Source: Roseiarcus sp963775575 (GTDB lineage Bacteria; Pseudomonadota; Alphaproteobacteria; Rhizobiales; Beijerinckiaceae). From it: 64,000 nt of DNA. Shown in pieces: positions 1-8,368 of the stretch (positions are counted from its first letter, which is position 1; each line of letters opens with the position of its first letter). Under the pieces are notes generated by a model. The model made no database searches. It saw only the letters and a program-made list of their open reading frames with translations, and was not told the DNA's origin. The stretch is from positions 124,001 through 188,000 of the forward strand of contig CAVZJG010000005.1 in the NCBI GenBank assembly GCA_963775575.1, read 5' to 3'. The position numbers and the translations under genes were made by a program.

Positions 1-173
1 AGCAGCGCGACGCCGTCGGGAAGCGCGGCTTTCGCCAGATAGCCCGGCGGCGCTTCGGCGCCGCTTTGAGCCGCCGGCGCCATTTGCGCGGCGGCGCCGA
101 CGACGCCGAGCGCGACGCCCGCGACGGCGAGCGCGACGCGCCACGCGATCCAACCCTGCCGATGGTCCCTCAT
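1..173 (-). CDS. N-terminal part of an exported protein, possibly a class A acid phosphatase (PAP2 type)
   Basis: Only the first 57 codons are in the window; the gene continues past base 1. The start at 173 follows a GGGAG ribosome site. Residues 1-30 form a signal peptide: charged start, hydrophobic Ala/Val/Gly core and an Ala-rich cleavage region. The mature start contains PPGYLAKAALPDGVALL, which resembles the start of periplasmic PhoN-like acid phosphatases, where a leucine/proline segment precedes the PAP2 domain. The catalytic region is not visible, so the family is a guess; export is well supported. Confidence 0.5.
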   Translation of the reverse strand, partial: MRDHRQGWIAWRVALAVAGVALGVVGAAAQMAPAAQSGAEAPPGYLAKAALPDGVAL

Positions 174-733
174 CTCTCGCTCTCCCTCGCATCGCTTGCG
201 ACGTCGCCCCGAGCGGCGGCGTCGGCTGGGCTCGCGCCGCCGCCGGCCTCGCCTCGCCCGTCGCGCTCGGCGGCGTCGTCAGCCTCGCGTAGCAAAGTTT
301 GATGACAGCGTCGCAACCCGCCGCGCGAATTCCGCCGCGCTTGTTGCAAGGATTGCCGCGGCGCGTTGCTCGACACCTTCGCTTACGCGGCGAAGTGCGT
401 CGGCTCCTCGCCCGGGCATTGCCGCGCTTCGGCAAAGAGCGCCGTCGACCTCATGGAAACCTTCTTTTCCGAAGCCGAGAGGCTGTCAAGGGCGCGCGTC
501 GCGCGCCGCCGTAGGCGGGCTTCGCCCCTTGACAGCCTCTCGGCTTCGGAAGTCTTGGCTTCCATGAGGCCGACGGCGCGGTGGGTCGGCAGGAGAGGGC
601 CAAACCGAGCGGTGGTCGAAGCGGCCGAGGATTTGGCGTATGGCGTAAGGGGCGCGCAATCGGAATTGGCGAATTGCGTCGCCCTCCGGTAGGTTACGGC
701 CGAATCGCCGGGAAGCGCGACGGCGGACGCCCC
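174..733. other. Gene-free stretch left of the restriction island
   Basis: No convincing gene is seen. Short GC-rich frames cross the region but lack ribosome sites and family features. Its main content is the palindromic element at 428-596. The segment 600-733 should hold the promoter and leader of the restriction gene; no clear -35/-10 pair could be assigned. Confidence 0.6.
428..596. repeat. Palindromic element family A, copy 1
   Basis: A perfect 26-bp stem (467-492 with 526-551) begins TTCCGAAG, ends GGCTGTCAAGGG and encloses a 33-base GC-rich loop. Outside it the arms continue imperfectly to CGCCGTCG (440) and CGACGGCG (578). Copy 2 at 5508-5680 is the same element in inverted orientation, and the similarity extends a further 12-18 bases on both sides. 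The two copies bracket the restriction genes at 734-5431. It could be a small non-autonomous mobile element or a strong bidirectional hairpin; no transposase is present. Confidence 0.85.
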
Positions 734-3700
734 ATGAGTCAGTTGGAGATCACGAAATACCTCAACGAGTTGTCGGACCTGAAGAAGGTCTCCGGCTCGA
801 CGCGCGAATCGGTGGTGCGCGAGGCGTTCAAGGACTTGCTGAAGGCGATGGGCCGGGCGCACGATCTCGTGTTCATTCCCGAGCATCACATCGTCACGGC
901 GGCCAAGACCGATATCTTCGTCGACGGCGCGCTGCTCTACGATCTGCGCCTGCCGTTCGGCTATTGGGAGGCCAAGGACGAAGAAGACGATCTCGACGAG
1001 GAAATCGCCAAGAAATTCCTCAAGGGCTATCCCCAGGACAACATCATTTTCGAGGACAGCCTCACCGCCGTCCTCATCCAGAACAAGCACGAGGCGATCC
1101 GCTGCGACGTCGACGACACCGACAGGCTGGCGACGCTGCTCGACCTCTTTTTCGACTATCAGCGGCCTGAGATCGCCGAGTTCCGCAAGGCGGTCGCGCA
1201 GTTCCAGACCGATCTGCCCGCGGTCCTCAAAGCGCTGCGCGAAATGATCGAAAAGGCGCAGGGCGAAAACGCCGCGTTTCGCGACGCCGCGGTCAAGTTC
1301 CTCAAGCACGCGCAGGAGACCATCAACCCCGCGGTGACGGCGGAGGACGTGCGGGAAATGCTGATCCAGCACATCCTGACGGAAGAGATTTTCTCCAAGG
1401 TTTTCGACGAGGACGATTTTCATCGCCAGAACAATGTCGCCAAGGAGCTTTATGCGCTGGAGGGCCTGTTCTTCACCGGCGCGCTGAAGAAAGACACGCT
1501 GAAGGGCCTTGAGCCCTATTACAACGCCATCCGCGCGACGGCGCATCAGATCTCGACGCACAACGAGCGGCAGAAATTTCTCAAGGTCATCTACGAAGGC
1601 TTCTACAAGGTCTACAACAAGAAGGCCGCCGACCGGCTCGGCGTCGTCTATACGCCGACCGAGATCGTGCGCTTCATGGTCGAGAGCGCCGACTGGCTGT
1701 GCGAGAGGCATTTCGGCAAATCGCTGATCGACAGGCAGGTCGAGATTCTCGATCCCGCCGCCGGCACCGGGACCTTCATCTGCGAACTGCTGGAGCACTT
1801 CCGCGGCCAGCCGCAGAAGCTCGCTTACAAGTACAAGGAGGAGCTGCACGCCAACGAGGTGGCGATCCTGCCCTATTACGTCGCCAACCTGAACATCGAA
1901 GCGACCTACGCCGCGATCGCCGGGCAGTACGCGGAGTTCCCGAATTTGTGCTTCGTCGACACGCTCGACAATGTCGCGGGGCTCGGCAAGTTTTCCGGCC
2001 ACCAGGAGGATTTGTTCGGCTCGCTGTCCGAGGAAAACGTCGCGCGCATCAAGCGCCAGAACGCGCGCAAGATTTCCGTCATCATCGGCAACCCGCCCTA
2101 TAACGCCAATCAGCAGAACGAGAACGACAACAACAAGAACCGCACGTATCCGCGCATCGACGAGCGCATCAAGGCGACCTACATCGCCGAGAGCACGGCG
2201 CAGAAGACGAAAGCGTACGACATGTACACGCGCTTCTTCCGCTGGGCGAGCGACCGGCTGAACGACGACGGGATCATCGCCTTCATCACCAATCGCAGCT
2301 TCATCGACAGCCGAACGATGGACGGCTTCCGCCGAATAGCGGCGCGCGATTTCGCCGAGGTCTGGGTCGTCGATCTCGGCGGCGACGTGCGCGCCAATCC
2401 GAAATTGTCGGGCACCAAGAACAACGTGTTTGGGATTCAGACGGGCGTAGCGATCAGCTTTCTCGTTAAGCGCGAGTCGGCGACGGGCTGCCGGATTTTC
2501 TATGCGCGGCGGCCCGAGATGGAGACGAGGGACGACAAACTGGCGTTTCTCGACGGGTCGCAGTTGTCCGGACTGGTGGTGGAGGAAGTGCGGCCTGACG
2601 CGAAGGCGAATTGGATCAACCAGACGGAGAATGATTTCGGAACCTTTGTCGCTCTCGCTTCAAAAGAAACGAAGGCGGCGAAATCCGCGAGCAGCGAGCG
2701 GGCTATCTTCAAATTGTTTTCTCTTGGGGTCGTGACCGCGCGCGACGAATGGGTATACGCAGAATCGAAGGAGTTGCTTGAAGCCAAGATCAAGCACCTT
2801 ATTGGCGCCTTTAATGCGGATAGCGCCAAACTGAGCGAGCTACGCGATGCAAAAGAAATCGCCGGGAAACTTGATTATTCGATCAAATGGACGAGAGCCG
2901 TCAAGAGAGATTTACGGAGCCATAAGAAGTACGAATTTGACCAAAAATTGGGCGTCGTGTCGATTTATCGACCATTCCATAAACTATATCTATATTTCAG
3001 CTCGCAGCTGAACGAGATGATTTATCAGCAGCGCGATATATTCGGCTGGGACTTAGAAAATTGTGCCATAGTAATCGACGTTAGTGGAAAGCCTTTCAGC
3101 GCTTTATGCGTTGATAAGCTTCCCGACTATCATGTCAACGGAGACGGGATTTGCTTTCCCTTGCTGCGCTACGCCGCCGACGGCTCCCACTTCGAGAACA
3201 TCACCGACTGGGCGCTCAACCAATTCCGCGCGCATTACGAGCCGGGAACCCCTTCTCCCCTTGCGGGAGAACGCAGCCGGCGGAGCTGGCCGGATGAGGG
3301 GTTGGCGCAGCAAGGGGCGCTGAAGACGAAGCGGGGCAAATCGGCGGAGATTGGCGCGGGAGGAAGCGACCCCTCATCCGTCGTCGCTGACGCGACGACA
3401 CCTTCCCCCGCAAGGGGGGAAGGGGAGCGGCCGATCACCAAGGACGCGATCTTTCATTACGTCTACGCGGTGCTGCACGATCCGATCTATCGCGAAAAAT
3501 ACGCGCAGAACCTCAAGCGCGAATTTCCGCGCATCCCGTTCTATGAAGACTTCTGGCGCTGGGCCGATTGGGGCGAGACGCTGATGGCGCTGCACATCGG
3601 CTATGAAACGGTCGAGCCGTGGCCCCTTGTTCGCACGGACGTCGCCGACGCCAAGGCCGCCGCGGCAGGGCTCAAGCCGAAGCCGATCCTGCGCGCCGAT

Positions 3701-3976
3701 CACGATCACGGAATCATCGTCCTCGACAGCGAGACGCAACTCTCCGGCGTGCCGGCCGAAGCCTGGGCCTACAGGCTCGGCAACCGCTCGGCGCTGGAAT
3801 GGATTCTCGACCAGCACAAGGAAAAGACGCCGAAGGATCCGACGATCCGAGAGAAATTCAACACGTACCGCTTCGCCGACTACAAGGAGAAGGTCGTCGA
3901 CCTGCTCGCGCGCGTCACGCGGGTCAGCGTCGAAACAATGAAGATCGTTGAAACAATGCGAGCGACGCATCATTGA
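734..3976 (+). CDS. Type ISP/IIG-like restriction-modification enzyme: N6-adenine methyltransferase with nuclease domain
   Basis: 1080 residues. Residues 50-85 carry a PD-(D/E)XK-type site: D60 or D64, then E79-A-K81 inside the strand FGYWEAKDE. There is no helicase domain, unlike classical type ISP enzymes. The methyltransferase follows, with motif I DPAAGTGTF at residue 340 and motif IV NPPY at residue 453, typical of N6-adenine enzymes. Residues about 640-800 are AT-rich and probably form the target recognition domain. Residues about 838-898 are an in-frame palindromic repeat insert. The C-terminal part (HYVYAVLHDPIYREKY) matches the type ISP C-terminal domain. The ATG at 734 was chosen because the protein starts directly with the family's N-terminal helices; its ribosome site is weak. 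It sits just upstream of a DUF262-HNH nuclease, so both likely act in phage or plasmid defence. Confidence 0.88.
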   Translation: MSQLEITKYLNELSDLKKVSGSTRESVVREAFKDLLKAMGRAHDLVFIPEHHIVTAAKTDIFVDGALLYDLRLPFGYWEAKDEEDDLDEEIAKKFLKGYPQDNIIFEDSLTAVLIQNKHEAIRCDVDDTDRLATLLDLFFDYQRPEIAEFRKAVAQFQTDLPAVLKALREMIEKAQGENAAFRDAAVKFLKHAQETINPAVTAEDVREMLIQHILTEEIFSKVFDEDDFHRQNNVAKELYALEGLFFTGALKKDTLKGLEPYYNAIRATAHQISTHNERQKFLKVIYEGFYKVYNKKAADRLGVVYTPTEIVRFMVESADWLCERHFGKSLIDRQVEILDPAAGTGTFICELLEHFRGQPQKLAYKYKEELHANEVAILPYYVANLNIEATYAAIAGQYAEFPNLCFVDTLDNVAGLGKFSGHQEDLFGSLSEENVARIKRQNARKISVIIGNPPYNANQQNENDNNKNRTYPRIDERIKATYIAESTAQKTKAYDMYTRFFRWASDRLNDDGIIAFITNRSFIDSRTMDGFRRIAARDFAEVWVVDLGGDVRANPKLSGTKNNVFGIQTGVAISFLVKRESATGCRIFYARRPEMETRDDKLAFLDGSQLSGLVVEEVRPDAKANWINQTENDFGTFVALASKETKAAKSASSERAIFKLFSLGVVTARDEWVYAESKELLEAKIKHLIGAFNADSAKLSELRDAKEIAGKLDYSIKWTRAVKRDLRSHKKYEFDQKLGVVSIYRPFHKLYLYFSSQLNEMIYQQRDIFGWDLENCAIVIDVSGKPFSALCVDKLPDYHVNGDGICFPLLRYAADGSHFENITDWALNQFRAHYEPGTPSPLAGERSRRSWPDEGLAQQGALKTKRGKSAEIGAGGSDPSSVVADATTPSPARGEGERPITKDAIFHYVYAVLHDPIYREKYAQNLKREFPRIPFYEDFWRWADWGETLMALHIGYETVEPWPLVRTDVADAKAAAAGLKPKPILRADHDHGIIVLDSETQLSGVPAEAWAYRLGNRSALEWILDQHKEKTPKDPTIREKFNTYRFADYKEKVVDLLARVTRVSVETMKIVETMRATHH
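3246..3428. repeat. REP-like palindromic pair inserted in frame in the restriction gene
   Basis: Two units in opposite orientation: 3249-3302 (starts CCCCTTCTCCCCTTGCGGG, ends GGATGAGGGG) and 3370-3426 (starts CCCCTCATCC, ends with a CCCCCGCAAGGGGG hairpin). This type, with a CTTCTCCCC hairpin plus a CCTCATCC box, is a familiar intergenic repeat in Hyphomicrobiales. Here it is read through as about 60 residues rich in Ser, Pro, Gly and Arg, between RAHYEPG and ITKDAIFHYV, without a stop or frameshift. Confidence 0.85.
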
Positions 3977-4013
3977 AGTGGACACCTAGCTTAGCTAATG
4001 CAAGGCCTAGATC

Positions 4014-4160
4014 GTGAAATTTACCGCCTTTCCGGACATGGGGGAATTCAAGAGGCATGCAGAGGATATCGCCTGGGAAACTGAGGTCTGACTTGCGGAC
4101 GTGCCGGATCACCTGATTCAAATCAACGGCGATAAGTTCTTCTGGCCGAGAAACAGATAG
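4014..4160 (+). pseudogene. Small reading frame interrupted by an in-frame TGA
   Basis: A GTG at 4014 opens 25 codons ending at TGA 4089-4091. The same frame continues with 22 plausible codons (DVPDHLIQINGDKFFWPRNR) to TAG at 4158. Read through, it would be 48 residues lying between the restriction enzyme and the DUF262 gene. It may be a decayed small gene or chance; no family is recognised and there is no clear ribosome site. Confidence 0.3.
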
Positions 4161-4174
4161 CCGTCTTTACAAAG

Positions 4175-5431
4175 ATGGAGGTGCAGGTGCAAAACAGTAA
4201 GAGGCCGATACCGCTCACAACCATCAGGGGTATGCGGAAGCGTATCGACACAAACCCAGATTTTCAACGACCCGCCGTATGGGGAACAAGTCAAAAGCAA
4301 TTATTGATAGACACAGTTCTTCGGGACTATGATGTTCCAAAATTGTATTGGCGAAGAACGCGAAGCAGACCGGACACTTACGATGTTGTCGATGGGCAGC
4401 AAAGGCTGCGGGCCGTGTGGGACTTTTTCGACGAAAAATTCAAGCTGCCCAAGAACGCGGACGCAATCGAGGGAGAAGCCGTCGCGGGCTGCGGCTACTC
4501 GGACTTGCCGGACGAATTGCGCAGCCGGTTCGATGTGTATCCCTTGGATATTGTGGTCCTGGAGGACGCGGATGGAGACGAGGTTCGGGAAATGTTTCTT
4601 CGTCTCCAAAATGGAACATCCCTAAAAGCGCAGGAGAAGCGGAACGCGTTTCGGGGAAAAATGCGAGATTTCGTTCACGATCTGACACAGCATCCATTTT
4701 TTAAAAGTGTCGAATTTGCTAACGCGCGATTTGCCTTCGATCACGTTGCGGCGCAGATGGTTTTGTTGGAAACGGAAGGTGGCCCGACGAACGTCAAGAA
4801 TGCCGATCTCAATCGAATGTACGAACGCAATCGCGACTTCGATTCAAAGTCGGCGACCGCGAAGGCGGTGAAGCGCGTTCTTGATATTATGGCCGATGTG
4901 TTTCCGGAAAAGACCCCCGAACTGGAACGCTACAACGTCATCGCGCTCTACTCCGTAATTTCGGAACTGATACGGCAATATGTAATAAGCGAAATCAAGC
5001 CGCATCTGCGCGAATGGTTCATCACATTTGAAGGTACGCGCCGGCAACAAGAAGAGAAGCCAGAAGACGAGGGTGATCCGGAGTGGGTTAGTTACCATGA
5101 GAAAATCAGTCACAGCACGGATGCGGCTGAATCGATACGTTCACGCATGGAATTTATGCTGCGCAACCTATTGGAAACGTTCCCAGCGCTGTCACGGAAG
5201 GACAATCAGCGAGAATTCACGCACGTCCAGAAGCTAGCAATATTTCGACGGGACAAGGGCATCTGTCAGGTTAAACTCAAGTGCAACGGCGCGAAAATCA
5301 CCTGGGACAATTGGCACGCGGATCATCGCGTCTCGTGGTCGAAGGGCGGGAAAACAACCGTCGAAAACGGCCAGGTCTCATGTGCGGTGTGTAACCTCTC
5401 TAAGGGAGCCGGTCCTACGCAACAGAAATGA
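4175..5431 (+). CDS. DUF262 and HNH endonuclease domain protein (GmrSD/BrxU-like)
   Basis: 418 residues. The N-terminal DUF262 domain has the hallmark DGQQR at residues 73-77, the nucleotide-binding motif of GmrS/BrxU-type type IV restriction proteins, preceded by the usual NPDFQRPAVW segment. The C-terminal 60 residues are an HNH nuclease: C364 and C370, H381-A-D-H384, N398 and C403-x2-C406-N. DUF262-HNH proteins typically cut modified or foreign DNA. Here the gene lies 198 bases after the type ISP-like enzyme in the same orientation, so a combined defence module is likely. Base composition is clearly lower in GC than the chromosome around it, suggesting transfer. Start at 4175; a GTG at 4187 behind GGAGG is an alternative. 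Confidence 0.85.
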   Translation: MEVQVQNSKRPIPLTTIRGMRKRIDTNPDFQRPAVWGTSQKQLLIDTVLRDYDVPKLYWRRTRSRPDTYDVVDGQQRLRAVWDFFDEKFKLPKNADAIEGEAVAGCGYSDLPDELRSRFDVYPLDIVVLEDADGDEVREMFLRLQNGTSLKAQEKRNAFRGKMRDFVHDLTQHPFFKSVEFANARFAFDHVAAQMVLLETEGGPTNVKNADLNRMYERNRDFDSKSATAKAVKRVLDIMADVFPEKTPELERYNVIALYSVISELIRQYVISEIKPHLREWFITFEGTRRQQEEKPEDEGDPEWVSYHEKISHSTDAAESIRSRMEFMLRNLLETFPALSRKDNQREFTHVQKLAIFRRDKGICQVKLKCNGAKITWDNWHADHRVSWSKGGKTTVENGQVSCAVCNLSKGAGPTQQK

Positions 5432-5507
5432 TACTCATCGGGTCCCGGCGCCGCCTTACCAAATTCACGAAACTGCCCGCCCGTTCGACGAGCCGGCCGC
5501 GCCGCCC

Positions 5508-5680
5508 GTCTCCCGCCGACCCACCGCGCCGTCTTGCCTCATGGAGGCCAAGAGTTCCGAAGCCGAGAGGCTGTCAAGGGCGCGCGTGTCGCGCGCCGCC
5601 GCCGGCGGGCTGCGCCCCTTGACAGCCTCTCGGCTTCGGAAAAGACGGCTTCCATGAGGTCGACGGCGCTCTCCGCCGAA
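5508..5680. repeat. Palindromic element family A, copy 2 (inverted relative to copy 1)
   Basis: The 26-bp stem lies at 5555-5580 and 5616-5641, with the same sequence as copy 1 (TTCCGAAG to GTCAAGGG) and a 35-base loop. The left flank matches the right flank of copy 1 in reverse complement (GCCGACCCACCGCGCCGTC), and the right flank matches copy 1's left flank (GAGCGCCGTCGACCTCATGG). The two copies are therefore inverted repeats around the island. Apart from this and the array at 5925-6013, the stretch 5432-6073 shows no gene. Confidence 0.85.
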
Positions 5681-5924
5681 CTGGCGCTGGACCGGCGGCG
5701 CCGCGCCAGGGATCGCGGGCCTCGCGGAAACCGGCGGCGACAGTTTCTGCGACAATCTCTTTCCGAAAATCGGAATTCGCGCTAGTGTGAATCGTCAGCG
5801 CGCCCGGCGCCTATCGCCGGGGCGCCCGTCCGGCGGCCGAGGCCGCGCAGAAATTGGAGAAGGCGCGATTCCCGCGGATTGAGCGACAACCCCTTGATTT
5901 TCCTCAAAACGGCCAAGGAAAAAG

Positions 5925-6013
5925 TTTGGAAATCCTTTGAATTTCCTTGGAAAAAGCTTGGAAAAGCTTGGAATTTCCTTGGAAAAGTGTGGAAATCCTG
6001 GGAAAGTCTTGGA
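5925..6013. repeat. Helically phased TTGG(A)n array
   Basis: Units of the form TTGGAAAA begin at 5926, 5937 (as TTGA), 5947, 5958, 5968, 5979, 5989 (GTGG), 5999 (TGGG) and 6009. Spacings are 11, 10, 11, 10, 11, 10, 10 and 10, a mean of 10.4 bases, matching the B-DNA helical turn. The A-tracts therefore fall on one face and should bend the DNA. Short frames on both strands translate it into repetitive W/F/K-rich peptides with no ribosome site. It lies 60 bases beyond the pgl stop. Confidence 0.75.
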
Positions 6014-6073
6014 GACGATCCGGCGAGGCGCGTCGTCGCGGCTCGGCCTTCGGTCGCACGGCGCCGCCGTCCA

Positions 6074-6784
6074 TCATGACGCGGCGAAAAAGATCGTCAG
6101 GCGGTCCGCCGCCTGACGCAGCACGGCGCGGATCGGCATCGCCTCGACCGGTCCCTCGCCGAGCGCCTTGTCGAGCGTCGCCAGCTTGTCCGTCCCCTCG
6201 ATATGCAGCGCGATCGCGCGGGCGCGCAGGATGACGCGGCCGGTCAGCGTCAGGCGCGCTTCGGGGGCGGCGCTGGCGCGGATCGAGGCCACCAGCGCGG
6301 CCGCGCCGGGGTCGATCGCTTCGGCGAGGCCCTCGGCGCCGGGGAACCAAGACGCGGTGTGGCCGTCCTCGCCCATGCCGAGCGCGACGACGTCGGCCGG
6401 CAGGGGAAGCGTCGCGATCCGCGCGTTGGCGGCGGCGAGTTCGAGTCCCTCCTCCACGCGCGAATCGGCGAGCGGCGTGAAGCTCGCGCCGGCGGCGCGC
6501 TCGCGCAGCAGCGCCTCGCGCACCAACTTGGCGTTCGATCGCGGATTGTCGTCGGCGACGCGGCGCTCGTCGGCGAGCGTGATCGCGACCCGCGACCAGT
6601 CGATCGGCTGGCTCGACAGCGCGTGAAAATAGCGCAGCGGCGTGACGCCGCCGGAAACGACCAGCAGCGCCGCGCCGCGCGCCTCGATCGCCGCGCGCAG
6701 CCGCTCGGCGGTCCATTGGGCGAAGGCCGACGCAAGCGCCGCTCCGGTGGGGAAATCGCGGCGTGCGGGGGCGGTCGGGCTCAT
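6074..6784 (-). CDS. pgl: 6-phosphogluconolactonase
   Basis: 236 residues, the normal length. Hydrolyses 6-phosphogluconolactone to 6-phosphogluconate in the cytoplasm. Visible motifs are SGGVTP near residue 44, LADERRV near 70 and GMGEDGHTAS near 134, all typical of the SOL/DevB lactonase family. The start codon overlaps the zwf stop as ATGA (6781-6784), so it is translationally coupled to zwf, which makes its substrate. Downstream lies the phased TTGG array. Confidence 0.95.
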   Translation of the reverse strand: MSPTAPARRDFPTGAALASAFAQWTAERLRAAIEARGAALLVVSGGVTPLRYFHALSSQPIDWSRVAITLADERRVADDNPRSNAKLVREALLRERAAGASFTPLADSRVEEGLELAAANARIATLPLPADVVALGMGEDGHTASWFPGAEGLAEAIDPGAAALVASIRASAAPEARLTLTGRVILRARAIALHIEGTDKLATLDKALGEGPVEAMPIRAVLRQAADRLTIFFAAS

Positions 6785-8256
6785 TCGAACTCCTCGTTCC
6801 AGGTGCGCCCGTCGCGCTCGATCAGCGCGATCGAGGCGGCGGGCCCCCAGGCGCCGGCGGCGTAGGGCTTAGGCGAATCGTGCGATTGCGCCCAGGCGTC
6901 GCGGATCGGGTCGATGAACCGCCAGGCGGCCTCCACTTCGTCGCGACGCATGAACAACGACGCGTTGCCGCGCAGCGCGTCCATCAGCAGCCGTTCGTAG
7001 GCGTCGGCCGAGGGCGCGGAAAACGTCTTGGCGAAAGTCATGTCGAGCGGCACGTGCTGCAACCGTATGCCGCCGGGACCCGGCTCCTTGATCATCAGCC
7101 ACAGCTTGACGCCTTCGTCCGGCTGAACGCGGATGACCAGCTGGTTGGGCGGGATGCCGCCGCCGTCGGTCGGGAAGATGACGTGCGGCACGCGGCGAAA
7201 GCCGACGACGATTTCGGAAAAGCGCTGCGGCAGCCGCTTGCCGGTGCGCAGGTAAAAGGGCACGCCTGCCCATCGCCAGTTAGCGACTTCGACCTTCAGC
7301 GCGACGAAGGTCTCGGTTTCGCTCTCTTGCCTGCCGATGTCCTCGAGATAGGACGGTGCCGGGGCGCCCTCGGCGAAGCCGGCGCGATACTGTCCGCGCA
7401 CGGTCGCCGACGAGGCGTTGGCGGCGTCGATCGCGTTGAGCGATTTCAGCACTTTCAATTTTTCGTCGCGCAGCGAGTCGGCGTGCAGCGAGAACGGCGG
7501 CTCCATCGCCACCAGGCAGAGCAATTGCAGCATATGGTTCTGCACCATGTCGCCAAGCGCGCCGGAATCGTCGTAATAGGCGGCGCGCCCCTCGACGCCG
7601 AGCGTCTCGGCGACGGTGATCTGTACGTGATCGACATGCGCGTTGTTCCACAGCGGCTCCAGCAGCGCGTTGGCGAAGCGCAGCGCCATCAGGTTCTGCA
7701 CCGACTCCTTGCCGAGGTAGTGGTCGATGCGGAAGATGTTGGTCTCGAGGAAGACGGAGCCGATCGCGTCGTTGATCGCCGCGGCGCTCGCGCCGTCCCG
7801 GCCGATCGGCTTTTCCACGATGATGCGCGATCGCGGCGTCGCCAATCCGGCCTTGCCGATGCGCCTGGCGATGGGGCCGAAAAGGTCGGGCCCGGTCGCG
7901 AGATAATAGGCGCGGGCGCGCTCCTCCTGGCCGAGATGGACCTTCAATTCGTCCCATCCGGCTTCGCCGACCGCGTCGACCGCGACATAGTCGATGCGCT
8001 GAAGGAAGCGATCGAGCAACGGGTTCGCCCCGAGGTCGCGCGGGCCGAACTTGACCAGCGCGTCCTCGACTGAGGCGCGGAAGGCCCCGCGATCGAACGG
8101 GCGGCGCGAAACGGCGATGATGCGCGTGGGCTCGGTGAACTGATCGCTCATTTCGCGGTGAAACAGCGCGGGGTATAATTTGCGGTAGGCGAGATCGCCG
8201 GTGCCGCCGAAGACGACGAGGTCGAAAGGCTCGACTTTGACGATTCTGGCCGCCAT
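6781..8256 (-). CDS. zwf: Glucose-6-phosphate 1-dehydrogenase
   Basis: 491 residues, full length. Oxidises glucose-6-phosphate to 6-phosphogluconolactone with NAD(P)+, the entry to the Entner-Doudoroff and pentose phosphate routes. It shows FGGTGDLAYRKLYPAL for the nucleotide-binding loop near residue 16 and RIDHYLGKE in the substrate site. The ATG at 8256 follows GAGAGA and places the family start MAARIVKVEPFDLVVFGG correctly; an upstream extension to 8421 has no family match. It precedes pgl with an ATGA overlap and follows the ROK regulator in the same orientation. Confidence 0.96.
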   Translation of the reverse strand: MAARIVKVEPFDLVVFGGTGDLAYRKLYPALFHREMSDQFTEPTRIIAVSRRPFDRGAFRASVEDALVKFGPRDLGANPLLDRFLQRIDYVAVDAVGEAGWDELKVHLGQEERARAYYLATGPDLFGPIARRIGKAGLATPRSRIIVEKPIGRDGASAAAINDAIGSVFLETNIFRIDHYLGKESVQNLMALRFANALLEPLWNNAHVDHVQITVAETLGVEGRAAYYDDSGALGDMVQNHMLQLLCLVAMEPPFSLHADSLRDEKLKVLKSLNAIDAANASSATVRGQYRAGFAEGAPAPSYLEDIGRQESETETFVALKVEVANWRWAGVPFYLRTGKRLPQRFSEIVVGFRRVPHVIFPTDGGGIPPNQLVIRVQPDEGVKLWLMIKEPGPGGIRLQHVPLDMTFAKTFSAPSADAYERLLMDALRGNASLFMRRDEVEAAWRFIDPIRDAWAQSHDSPKPYAAGAWGPAASIALIERDGRTWNEEFE

Positions 8257-8368
8257 GGCGTCTCTCTCATGTCGGGCTCGACCGACGTTGCGAACGCAAG
8301 AATCGTTCCATGCCGCCACGACGGTCGCAACGCCGCCGCGCGATCCGCCGAGGCGGGATCGGAAGAGA

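Noticed and set aside
467..551. The family A hairpin as an intrinsic terminator of an upstream gene
   Set aside because: No U-run follows either arm, and the gene to the left is transcribed away from it.
383..2002. A 539-codon minus-strand open frame opposite the restriction gene
   Set aside because: It is a GC-driven shadow; its translation is rich in Leu, Arg, Asp and Val without any motif, while the plus strand has clear methyltransferase motifs.
5879..6079. A 66-codon frame through the TTGG array as a real repetitive protein
   Set aside because: No ribosome site, and the array also stays open on the other strand; the 10.4-base DNA phasing explains it at least as well.
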